Assembly (NCBI GenBank): GCA_964635015.1
Contig: CAZWMS010000005.1
Span: forward strand, 1 to 61,828
Source of the DNA: CAJWPI01 sp964635015
GTDB taxonomy: Bacteria > Pseudomonadota > Gammaproteobacteria > Magnimaribacterales > Magnimaribacteraceae
DNA: 61,828 nucleotides
Direction of reading: 5' to 3'
The first letter of the stretch is position 1; each line of letters begins with the position of its first letter. Under the pieces are notes generated by a model, which was given only the letters and a program-made list of their open reading frames with translations, was not told the DNA's origin and searched no databases. Shown in pieces: positions 1 through 6,897 of the stretch. A program made the position numbers and the translations under genes.

Positions 1-254
1 ATTGGTTGGGAGGAACTCTGCATGGTGCAGGAGCAAATGTTTCTAATGACTGGAGGTATGGGGTTATTCTTACTTACTCTCTGGGTTGGTTACGTCAGGA
101 AGAAAATCAATATCTAGATATACCTTCAGAAGAAGTAAAAAAACTTCCTAAAGATCTTGCAAGACTAATTGGCTATAGGGCTTATGGCGGATTAGGATTC
201 TCCATAAATCCAGAACATTTCTTTATGCAAGAAGACTCTTCGTATCGTGATTAG
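1..254 (+). CDS. PhyH-like (phytanoyl-CoA dioxygenase family) protein, C-terminal part
   Basis: The gene runs in from the left window edge; only its last 80-odd codons are visible. The residues WLGGTLHGAGAN resemble the distal iron-binding His region of PhyH-type Fe(II)/2-oxoglutarate dioxygenases, and the RYGVILTYSLGWLRQEENQ stretch is the conserved Arg segment and tail often seen in marine PhyH proteins. The HxD pair would lie off the window. A TTG at position 6 is not a true start, because the frame stays open to base 1. The stop codon (252-254) touches the first base of a tRNA-Phe 3'-end fragment. Substrate unknown. Confidence 0.75.
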   Translation, partial: WLGGTLHGAGANVSNDWRYGVILTYSLGWLRQEENQYLDIPSEEVKKLPKDLARLIGYRAYGGLGFSINPEHFFMQEDSSYRD

Positions 255-349
255 ATTCCACCTCTGGGCACCAACATTCTTTGGGTCTTTATAAATCTAT
301 ACTTTGTCTGCTTATCAATTTTTAGATCTATAAGTAAAGAAATGTTCTG
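211..349. repeat. Perfect 15-bp inverted repeat flanking the tRNA-Phe fragment
   Basis: CAGAACATTTCTTTA at 211-225, inside the PhyH-like gene, recurs as its exact reverse complement at 335-349 in the intergenic gap. The arms bracket the tRNA-Phe 3' fragment at 254-282. Exact identity stops at both ends of the 15 bp. It could form a long-spaced hairpin or mark a small rearrangement at a recombination site. No function is established. Confidence 0.6.
254..282 (+). repeat. tRNA-Phe 3'-end fragment, copy A (att-like direct repeat)
   Basis: Bases 258-273 read as the 3' side of a T stem (CCACC), a seven-base acceptor strand (TCTGGGC), discriminator A and an encoded CCA, as at the end of a bacterial tRNA-Phe. 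No tRNA body precedes it; upstream is the coding end of the PhyH-like gene. The 29 bases match 9076-9104 at 26 positions, in the same orientation, and the match runs past the CCA into ACATTCTTT. The remaining gap to 445 holds no gene that I can support. Confidence 0.7.
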
Positions 350-445
350 AACTAAACTTTTAGAAGATAATCATTGTTAAGAAGAGAGTTCATTGAATTA
401 ACCAAATAACTTTTTCCTTCAAGTTTTGAACGAAAAGTTTGCTGT

Positions 446-697
446 CTAAGTAGAAGATTCAAATAGACCAGCTGACTCTAAAGAGTTCACAAGCTCACTA
501 AAAGATAAAGCTGAAGCCAAATCTTCAATTTCACTTGCTTTGCCACCAGTTATTTCATCTAGTGATGAGAGGATGGAAAGATGGCCCAAAGAATCCCATT
601 CTTCAATGTTTTCATTTGAGGATTCTATAGAGATTAAATTTTGTTCAATTTCTAAACATTCTGCTATAAGCTCTTTTAAAGATTTTTCATTTAACAT
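446..697 (-). CDS. Acyl carrier protein, cluster-dedicated
   Basis: This 83-residue acidic protein has the ACP signature EWDSLGHLSIL, with Ser36 of DSLG as the expected 4'-phosphopantetheine attachment site. The helix I to IV pattern and length are normal for a free-standing carrier protein. It is the last gene of a minus-strand run with a KAS III, an SDR reductase and a GNAT-like protein, so it probably carries a specialised acyl chain rather than serving general fatty-acid synthesis. ATG start. The housekeeping AcpP is normally beside fabF/fabG, which is not the case here. Holo-ACP synthase is not in the window. Confidence 0.8.
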   Translation of the reverse strand: MLNEKSLKELIAECLEIEQNLISIESSNENIEEWDSLGHLSILSSLDEITGGKASEIEDLASALSFSELVNSLESAGLFESST

Positions 698-710
698 TTC
701 TTAACTTTAC

Positions 711-1586
711 CTACTTAATTATGTGTTCACTTATTTCTCGGAAAACTATATTACCTTTATATCTATCAGAAAAGTTAGGATTATAATATTTACAACCTTG
801 AAAGTGGTAATGAGTTACTTGACTATAACGAGTTTTTGAAAAATCTAATACTCTTGCGCCTCCATGAAGAGAATTAGCTAACCAAATTATTGATTCCCCT
901 CTTTTGACCAATAAATCTTTAACTACTAATCCATTTATCTTTATTAAGCGTTCTAAGAATTTTTCGTACCTTTGATAATTTGTTTTGATTTCCTTGTTCG
1001 TTTTGGGTATTGCTAAATTCAATGTAGGAAAATCTATTATGGGTAATTTATGGCTAGCTACAGCTATTTGCAAAGGTCCTTGGTTCACATCAATATCTTC
1101 AAGAGCAGTCCAAGACGCAGCTAAGAACTTTTCTGGTATGGAGCCAAAGTGTATATAGTCAGAATGTAGGGGTTGTTCAGTTCCTTTTTTAAAGTTTATG
1201 GTAGAGAAAGGTAAGGGCTCTTTTTTATAACAAAATCTTAAGAAAGAAAGTATGAGCTGGTTGTTAGCTAAATCTTTTACTTCCGCAATAGATTTCCATG
1301 CTTCTACTATGCGAGGATGCTCATTGTAGTGATAAAACTTAGGATTCTTTTTTGCCTCTCCAGAAGTAATAAAGTTTTCTAGATTGTTTTTCAGCCTATC
1401 TGTAAATTCTTTTTTTAACTTTAGGTCAATGCGCGTGTAACCTTTAGTAAAAAGATCATAAGCTTTTTCCCAAAAACTATTATGTAGATTTTCTGGAATC
1501 AGCTTATCAATTTTTTGGGATCTGTCTAAAACAGAAATGGTTTCACACCAAGGTACTTCAAATTGACTTTTCTCAAGTTGAATCAT
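711..1586 (-). CDS. PhyH-like Fe(II)/2-oxoglutarate-dependent oxygenase
   Basis: A 291-residue protein of the phytanoyl-CoA dioxygenase fold. The iron ligands are visible as HSD (His141, Asp143) and a distal His241 in SLHGGARV; Arg253 in SKTRYSQVTHYHF is placed to bind 2-oxoglutarate. The ALEDIDVNQGPLQI segment is the usual PhyH linker between the metal-binding parts. It lies between the ACP gene and the GNAT-like gene, so a hydroxylation of an ACP-bound acyl group or of a sugar is plausible, but no substrate can be read from the sequence. ATG start. It is distinct from the partial PhyH gene at the left edge. Confidence 0.8.
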   Translation of the reverse strand: MIQLEKSQFEVPWCETISVLDRSQKIDKLIPENLHNSFWEKAYDLFTKGYTRIDLKLKKEFTDRLKNNLENFITSGEAKKNPKFYHYNEHPRIVEAWKSIAEVKDLANNQLILSFLRFCYKKEPLPFSTINFKKGTEQPLHSDYIHFGSIPEKFLAASWTALEDIDVNQGPLQIAVASHKLPIIDFPTLNLAIPKTNKEIKTNYQRYEKFLERLIKINGLVVKDLLVKRGESIIWLANSLHGGARVLDFSKTRYSQVTHYHFQGCKYYNPNFSDRYKGNIVFREISEHIIK

Positions 1587-1631
1587 TAGACTATATTTAA
1601 TTTTGTTAGCAAGAAATCAGTCGTGACTACA

Positions 1632-2201
1632 TTAAGGTTCACAAGCCTTTTTAAAGTTTTCATATTTCCTTAGTCCATAGCCCAAGTTCAAAAAAAATGA
1701 CCTTCTGCTTGTGTATAAGTTTTGGGATAACTCAAAATAGTAAAACTTATTATCTTGTTTAAATTCCTTTGCGATACCCATTTTATCATGAAGTGCTTTT
1801 ACCTTTAAGCTTTCAATAGGTACTTCAAAGATCGCTTTAGAATTTAATTTCAATATTTCAAAAAAAAGTTGATAGACACAAAAAATAACTTCTATAACTA
1901 TGTTGGGTTTAATTTCTGGAATACAAATTAGGCTATGATAATTAATTTTTGAGTTAGTTATATTTGTAAGTCTAAATGCACCCAATTTTTTAGAATTAAG
2001 GTCCTCTATGATGAGATATACCCCAATTTTATTTTCGTACTCTTTTAAAGATTTTTTTATATAGTTATATTGATCTTTTATATTATCTGAAATAGGTTTT
2101 AGGTTATAACCTCTTTCTGACCTTCTAAGATCAAAAATAAATTTTGCATCTCTTTCTTCTATAACTCTTGCCTTGAAGAATTTGCCTTCAAAAAGATACA
2201 C
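1632..2201 (-). CDS. GNAT-like N-acetyltransferase/acyltransferase
   Basis: A 189-residue protein with the layout of a GNAT acyltransferase. An N-terminal ARVIEERDAKFIFDLRR stretch resembles RimJ/RimL-type and sugar-N-acetyltransferase starts, then comes a central strand region (LGAFRLTNI) and a C-terminal helix with ALHDKMGIAKEF. The acetyl-CoA loop is not sharply conserved, so the family call is moderate. GTG start, with GGAGG in the upstream gene tail as a possible ribosome binding site. Given the ACP and KAS III neighbours, it may transfer the assembled acyl group to an amino sugar; that is inference. Confidence 0.55.
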   Translation of the reverse strand: MYLFEGKFFKARVIEERDAKFIFDLRRSERGYNLKPISDNIKDQYNYIKKSLKEYENKIGVYLIIEDLNSKKLGAFRLTNITNSKINYHSLICIPEIKPNIVIEVIFCVYQLFFEILKLNSKAIFEVPIESLKVKALHDKMGIAKEFKQDNKFYYFELSQNLYTSRRSFFLNLGYGLRKYENFKKACEP

Positions 2202-2207
2202 GGAAAT

Positions 2208-2891
2208 TTATAAACCTCCGTCAACAGAAATTTCAGATCCATTTATGTAGTCTGATTCTATTAAACATTCAAAAATAGGAATGAGGTCTTGGGGTTGGCC
2301 CATAACTTTGGAAGGGACTTGTTGAAGTAACTCAGTACGCTTCTTTTTAGGAATTTGTTGCCAAAGAGGAGAATCAAAATACCCAAGATTTAGAACATTA
2401 GAAGTAATGTTAAATTTAGCATATTCTCGAGATAAAACTCTAGAAAGACCTGATAAAGCTAATTTAGAAGAAGTATATGGCGATATTCCAATATCTCCTT
2501 TTATAGCCCGAGAAGATGAAATGAACAATATCCTTCCCCATTTAGCAGAAATCATTTTGTTTATCAGAAAAAGAAGAGGATTTATATTGCTTAAGAAGTT
2601 TGCCTTGTGAACGTCAACAAAGGACTGTAGGTTTTGGTTTATAAAAAGCTTATCAATACTAAGTGTGCTGAAATTTATAAAGACTAATTTTTCTCCTTTT
2701 TTAATAAACTGTTCTAAAATTGAGAATTCTTGATTTTCATAATCGACAACTAAATGTTCAATTCTGCTTCTCTTATTTTTACCTTCCTTTTCTAAGGACC
2801 TTACAAGGGCAATAACGTCGTATTTCTTGGAGACAATATCAATAAATTCTTTAGCTATGTAAGAAGTAGATCCCGCAACTATTATTTTCAT
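2208..2891 (-). CDS. Short-chain dehydrogenase/reductase (possible 3-oxoacyl-ACP reductase)
   Basis: A 228-residue SDR. It begins MKIIVAGSTSYIA, a degenerate form of the TGxxxGxG dinucleotide motif. The catalytic set is visible: serines in FISSSR, then Y139 and K143 in YTSSK. The C-terminus GSEISVDGGL is the classic FabG-type ending. The ATG at 2891 overlaps the KAS III stop in an ATGA arrangement and is preferred over a TTG five codons upstream. Coupling to KAS III and ACP suggests reduction of a 3-oxoacyl-ACP, but a sugar or other substrate cannot be excluded. Confidence 0.8.
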   Translation of the reverse strand: MKIIVAGSTSYIAKEFIDIVSKKYDVIALVRSLEKEGKNKRSRIEHLVVDYENQEFSILEQFIKKGEKLVFINFSTLSIDKLFINQNLQSFVDVHKANFLSNINPLLFLINKMISAKWGRILFISSSRAIKGDIGISPYTSSKLALSGLSRVLSREYAKFNITSNVLNLGYFDSPLWQQIPKKKRTELLQQVPSKVMGQPQDLIPIFECLIESDYINGSEISVDGGL

Positions 2892-3808
2892 ACTTCTATA
2901 ATACAAGTTGCCCAGGATAGTCCTACACCGAATCCAGACAAAAGGATTTTATTTCCTGTTTTAAGTTCTTCTTTAGATTTTAATTCTTTTATTAACAAAG
3001 GGATTGTACAAGATACTGTATTTCCAATATCTCTCAAGTTAGAAGGCATTTTTGCTTGATCAATTTTTAATTTACTTCTTAATTCATCTAAAACAATCTT
3101 ACTAGCCTGGTGAAAAAGGAAGAAGTCAATATTGTCTATTTTTAAATTAGATTCGGTAAGAACTTTTTTTACACTTTTTACAACTTTGTTAAGGGTAAAA
3201 AGCATAACTGCAGGTCCATTCATATAAATTTCTGGATTATTTAGTTCATCTTTCTTAAGAATCAAGTTATTTGCACCAGTTCCATCTGTACCAAGGTCTG
3301 AAGCAAGTATTTTAATTGATTTTTCATTACTAAAAGAAATAGCTACAGCAGCATCAGAAAACAGAAGATATGAGGAATTGTCAGAACGATTAAGATATTT
3401 GTTATAAGAATCAGCACAAATTATTACTGGTTTTTTACAAATATTTTTTTCCATCATAGATTCTAGAACAATCAAAGTGTAAACAAACCCTGAACAGCCC
3501 AAATTTATATCAAAACTACCTATGTGGTGCTTTAGAGTTTCTCCTTGAACAAATGCACTTAAATGTGGGAAAAAAACTGGAGAAGTTTGAGTTACCCCAA
3601 TCAAAAAATCTGGATTACAATTTTCTTCTCCAGCCAGTTCTTGAAAGGCCTGAGAAGCTAGATCTATAACATTTTCATTTTTGCTACATCTATATCTTGT
3701 TTCAATTCCTATTCTATTTAATAAGTTTTTGGAGGTTTTTTGATTGATTAAATCTTTGTTGGTAATTCTCTCTGATCCAAATTTATGTGTAATGCTTTCA
3801 ATTTTCAT
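2888..3808 (-). CDS. 3-oxoacyl-ACP synthase III (KAS III/FabH-like)
   Basis: A 306-residue thiolase-fold condensing enzyme. The Cys-His-Asn triad is intact: Cys105 in INLGCSGF, His233 in LFHQAS and Asn263 in GNTVSCTIP. The usual SDAAVAI and LLSGFGVGLSW glycine-rich parts are also present. FabH-type enzymes condense an acyl-CoA starter with malonyl-ACP. Its position in a glycan cluster, coupled to an SDR and near a private ACP, points to a specialised acyl chain. ATG start, overlapping the methyltransferase stop by one base. Diverged PKS-III-like or acyl-transfer roles remain possible. Confidence 0.85.
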   Translation of the reverse strand: MKIESITHKFGSERITNKDLINQKTSKNLLNRIGIETRYRCSKNENVIDLASQAFQELAGEENCNPDFLIGVTQTSPVFFPHLSAFVQGETLKHHIGSFDINLGCSGFVYTLIVLESMMEKNICKKPVIICADSYNKYLNRSDNSSYLLFSDAAVAISFSNEKSIKILASDLGTDGTGANNLILKKDELNNPEIYMNGPAVMLFTLNKVVKSVKKVLTESNLKIDNIDFFLFHQASKIVLDELRSKLKIDQAKMPSNLRDIGNTVSCTIPLLIKELKSKEELKTGNKILLSGFGVGLSWATCIIEV

Positions 3809-4461
3809 TAATTCTTAGCGATATAAACTTCGGTCGAACAAATTATTTTGCCGAATCTTTTTTCGTACAAGATATTACCCAACTGTTTTTGTGTTTCAAG
3901 GACTTTTATTTCAGAATACATGCTTTCCGGAAGAAACCAATTCTTCTTGTTAAAAAGCTTTACCGAAGAAAAGTTCTTTTTAGCAGTTTTTAATATCTTT
4001 TCCTTATTACTAAGAGATATTATTGGAAAAATTAAAATACCCTTTGTAAAAAGATGCTCTTTGGCCTCTCCCAGAACCTTTCTTATTAATTTTGTACCAC
4101 AAGCTCCAGTGTCGCATGGTATATCTTTAAACCAAGGACTTAATCTTGCCACTATTTCAGATACTCCAGAAACATCATCGACAATTAAATCAAATTTTTC
4201 TCCTTGCCAAGGTTCAAATAGTGATCCCTGCATAAAGTGTAAATTAACCATATATTTTTTTGCTTCTATGCTTACTTTCTTAAAAGATTTTTTATCTAAG
4301 TCTGAGCAACAGAGTTCTTTAAGTTTTGTAGATTTAGCCAATTGAATCCCAACATACCCTGACCCACAACCGAGATCAAGGACTCTGGAAGATTCGTTCA
4401 CTTTAGACTCTGCACAAGATAGCAACATTTCTGAGGTTAGATTAGGCTTAAAGGTTCTCAT
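3808..4461 (-). CDS. Class I SAM-dependent methyltransferase, PrmC/HemK-like
   Basis: A 217-residue Rossmann methyltransferase with motif I VLDLGCGSGYVG and an acidic residue after strand 2 (CSDLD). The fold and spacing resemble PrmC/RsmC-type N-methyltransferases, but the position of the NPPY motif reads VDDVSG, so it is unlikely to methylate an amide or base amine in the normal PrmC way. The ATG at 4461 is preferred; the frame also allows a TTG at 4491. It precedes and overlaps the KAS III gene. Target unknown; modification of a glycan or acyl intermediate fits the context. Confidence 0.65.
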   Translation of the reverse strand: MRTFKPNLTSEMLLSCAESKVNESSRVLDLGCGSGYVGIQLAKSTKLKELCCSDLDKKSFKKVSIEAKKYMVNLHFMQGSLFEPWQGEKFDLIVDDVSGVSEIVARLSPWFKDIPCDTGACGTKLIRKVLGEAKEHLFTKGILIFPIISLSNKEKILKTAKKNFSSVKLFNKKNWFLPESMYSEIKVLETQKQLGNILYEKRFGKIICSTEVYIAKN

Positions 4462-4513
4462 TATTAACAAAAAGTATGTTTTCTGATTCAACCTTATTTT
4501 ATATAAGGAACAT

Positions 4514-5440
4514 TTAGTATTCTTTTTTTGACATGATTACAGAAGCAGGTCTTTTTTTTGTATTTTCATATGTTCTCCAAGCGTAAGTACCGATGATACC
4601 CAACCCAAATAGATTAAGACCTCCAAAGAAAACGACTATTAGAATTGTAGCTGTATAGCCTGGTACATTAATGGAATTGGTTACCCATGCATATAGAACT
4701 GAACTTCCCATAGTTAGAGCAACAAAGACTCCTGCAATGCCAGCCCAAGTTACGAGCACTATAGGGGTTTGAGAGAAGGAGAATATACTGTCTTTCAAAT
4801 ATTCTATTTTTTTTCTAAAAGTCCAAGCTGATTTTCCATGAATCCTTTTTTTCCTGTCATATTTTTCAGAACTTCTTCGGAAACCTAACCAAAAAATTAA
4901 CGCAATCAATGAAGAGTGAGATTCTTTCATTGCTAAAAGTTGATTTCTGAATTCTTTATTGCATCCAAATACATCTACTCCTCCATAGGGCATTTCTGGG
5001 ACAATAAACTTTTTGTATAAATACCAAAACAGGATTGAACTTATTCTAGAAAAGAAAGGGTCAGATCTAGAATTACGTTCGCCATAAATTATGTCTGTTG
5101 AGTCTTTTTCAAGTTCTCTAAAAAAAACTTTAATTAGGTCTAAAGGCTCTTGTAAGTCAGCAGCCATAACTGCAAAATTCTTGCCTCTAGCTTCAGACAT
5201 TCCCGCTCTTACTGCCGCAATTGATCCAAAGTTTCTGGATAATATTAAGACTTGTGATTTTAAGTTCTTCTTTAAAAGAAGATTATCTAGTTCTCTAGCG
5301 CTGTTATCAGGACTACCGTCAACCACAAAAACAACTTCAAGATCTTCAACCTCTTCATCAAGAAGGTTTAATTCTGTAATAAGAGCTTCTATACCAGATT
5401 CATTTTTATATATAGGAATAATTAAAGAGTTTTTTATCAT
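4514..5440 (-). CDS. GT2 family glycosyltransferase, GtrB/ArnC-like polyprenyl-phosphate sugar synthase
   Basis: A 308-residue protein with an N-terminal GT-A domain starting SLIIPIYKNESGI. VVDGSPDNS and the AADLQEP motif are the nucleotide-sugar and metal-binding sites of DPM/GtrB/ArnC enzymes. Two C-terminal membrane segments (about residues 225-250 and 262-288) anchor it, as in GtrB. Such enzymes charge undecaprenyl phosphate with a sugar for use on the outer leaflet. The next gene upstream encodes a GT-C-like membrane transferase, the natural acceptor of such a donor. ATG start. Confidence 0.85.
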   Translation of the reverse strand: MIKNSLIIPIYKNESGIEALITELNLLDEEVEDLEVVFVVDGSPDNSARELDNLLLKKNLKSQVLILSRNFGSIAAVRAGMSEARGKNFAVMAADLQEPLDLIKVFFRELEKDSTDIIYGERNSRSDPFFSRISSILFWYLYKKFIVPEMPYGGVDVFGCNKEFRNQLLAMKESHSSLIALIFWLGFRRSSEKYDRKKRIHGKSAWTFRKKIEYLKDSIFSFSQTPIVLVTWAGIAGVFVALTMGSSVLYAWVTNSINVPGYTATILIVVFFGGLNLFGLGIIGTYAWRTYENTKKRPASVIMSKKEY

Positions 5441-5446
5441 AATAGA

Positions 5447-6886
5447 TCAATTATAGTTGCTTTCATCGTTGTGAGGCTTAAAGGTCCAAAGAATTCCACA
5501 TCCTGGTATTTCGCACTGAAAGGCCTTAATCTTACTTGGAGTGATATTGTTATCTTTATTCTTTTTTAGAATAAAGACAATATCTTCTATAAAAACATCT
5601 TGTTCCTTTTGCCCAGATAACCCAAAAATAGAACAGCCTGGAAATTCTTTCAGCAAACTGGCTATATTTGAAAGTACATAGGAATAGTCTTTAATAGGTC
5701 TTTGAAATTGATCAGAGTAAATTTTACTTGCTACACTATAAGAATCTTGCATATTCTTGTTTAAGACTTTGTGCTCAGTATTGTTGAAGAAGATTGGGGC
5801 ATCTTTACATTGTAAGGTGTGACTTTCCTGAATAAGAAATTGAAAATTTGTGTATGGCAACATGCTTCTAGGTCCATACAGGAAAATCACAGAGAGTAGA
5901 CAAATTAATGGAACTAATGAACTTAATTTTTGAATATATTTCTTTTCATAAACTATTAGTAAGAAACAGAAAAGAGGGAATAAAGAAATGAAATATCTTG
6001 CCTGGTAAATAGGTTGTATAAAAAGAGAATATAAAAGAAAAGCAAAAAAAGAGAAAATTATAGGCAAAGAAAAGTAGAGAAAATGTGTTGTAGTTTTGTG
6101 TTTCTCTTTAATTGATAAAACTATAATAGCTGCTAGTAGTAAAGTTGCAGGTATCATAAATGCAAAAGTATTTCTAACATGTCTAAATGATAGGTTTACG
6201 AAGAAATATTGGTCTCCATCAGTGTAATCCAGTGAGTAAGTAATCAGAATAAGAATAGGAAAAAATAGTGCTAATGCGAATATAATTTTTTTTATATTTT
6301 CTATATTTCCAAGCAATATTGTAAAAAAAACTGAGCAGACCAACAATCCTGCAAAGGGATGCCAAATAGATAAAACAAGGCCAGTAAGAAGGGTTAAAAA
6401 GACTATTTTTATACTATGGTCCCGAAAGAAAATAAGTTTTGCATAACAAGAAGAAAACAGAGTAGAAAGGCCTAGAAGAAAACCGTAGGCTCCAACCTCA
6501 AGGAACATTCTTATAAAAAATTCAGATGAAATTATTAAACTTATAAAGATTAATAATTGGCTTTTAGAAATATGGTCTTTCAGGATTAAAAGAGAAAAGC
6601 TTAAGAATATTAAATTTAATAAGTTTGAGAAAACTAGAAAATTAGTATTATTAACCTGAAATATATCTGATATGAGTTTGAAGAAAAGTATCTTTGTAGG
6701 ATAATTTGGATCACCTAAGAACCCCGGTTTAACAAGTTGAGAGTAATCAAATTGAATTTTTGAAATTGTCCAAAGTTCATCACCCCACAAGGAAACTTGG
6801 TTTAAAGATATTAGAAAAAAAATAACTGACCCAAACAGGAAGAAATAACACAAGTTTATTAAGTTAGTTCCTCTTTTATTTTCCAT
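5447..6886 (-). CDS. Multi-pass GT-C-like glycosyltransferase, PMT/ArnT-related
   Basis: A 479-residue protein with roughly ten or more hydrophobic segments and a periplasmic SLWGDELWTI loop near residue 35. The Asp-Glu pair there is typical of GT-C enzymes that use polyprenyl-phosphate sugars. A soluble C-terminal tail carries several cysteines (CEIPGCGI), which may form a periplasmic disulfide. It lies six bases upstream of the GT2 gene in the same direction, giving a GtrB/GtrC-like pair for decorating a surface polysaccharide. ATG start. Sequence alone does not give the sugar or acceptor. Confidence 0.7.
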   Translation of the reverse strand: MENKRGTNLINLCYFFLFGSVIFFLISLNQVSLWGDELWTISKIQFDYSQLVKPGFLGDPNYPTKILFFKLISDIFQVNNTNFLVFSNLLNLIFLSFSLLILKDHISKSQLLIFISLIISSEFFIRMFLEVGAYGFLLGLSTLFSSCYAKLIFFRDHSIKIVFLTLLTGLVLSIWHPFAGLLVCSVFFTILLGNIENIKKIIFALALFFPILILITYSLDYTDGDQYFFVNLSFRHVRNTFAFMIPATLLLAAIIVLSIKEKHKTTTHFLYFSLPIIFSFFAFLLYSLFIQPIYQARYFISLFPLFCFLLIVYEKKYIQKLSSLVPLICLLSVIFLYGPRSMLPYTNFQFLIQESHTLQCKDAPIFFNNTEHKVLNKNMQDSYSVASKIYSDQFQRPIKDYSYVLSNIASLLKEFPGCSIFGLSGQKEQDVFIEDIVFILKKNKDNNITPSKIKAFQCEIPGCGILWTFKPHNDESNYN

Positions 6887-6897
6887 TGCAATTTTAA

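Noticed and set aside
3848..4345. A 165-residue plus-strand frame opposite the methyltransferase gene.
   Set aside because: It is entirely antisense to a gene with recognised motifs and has no family pattern of its own.
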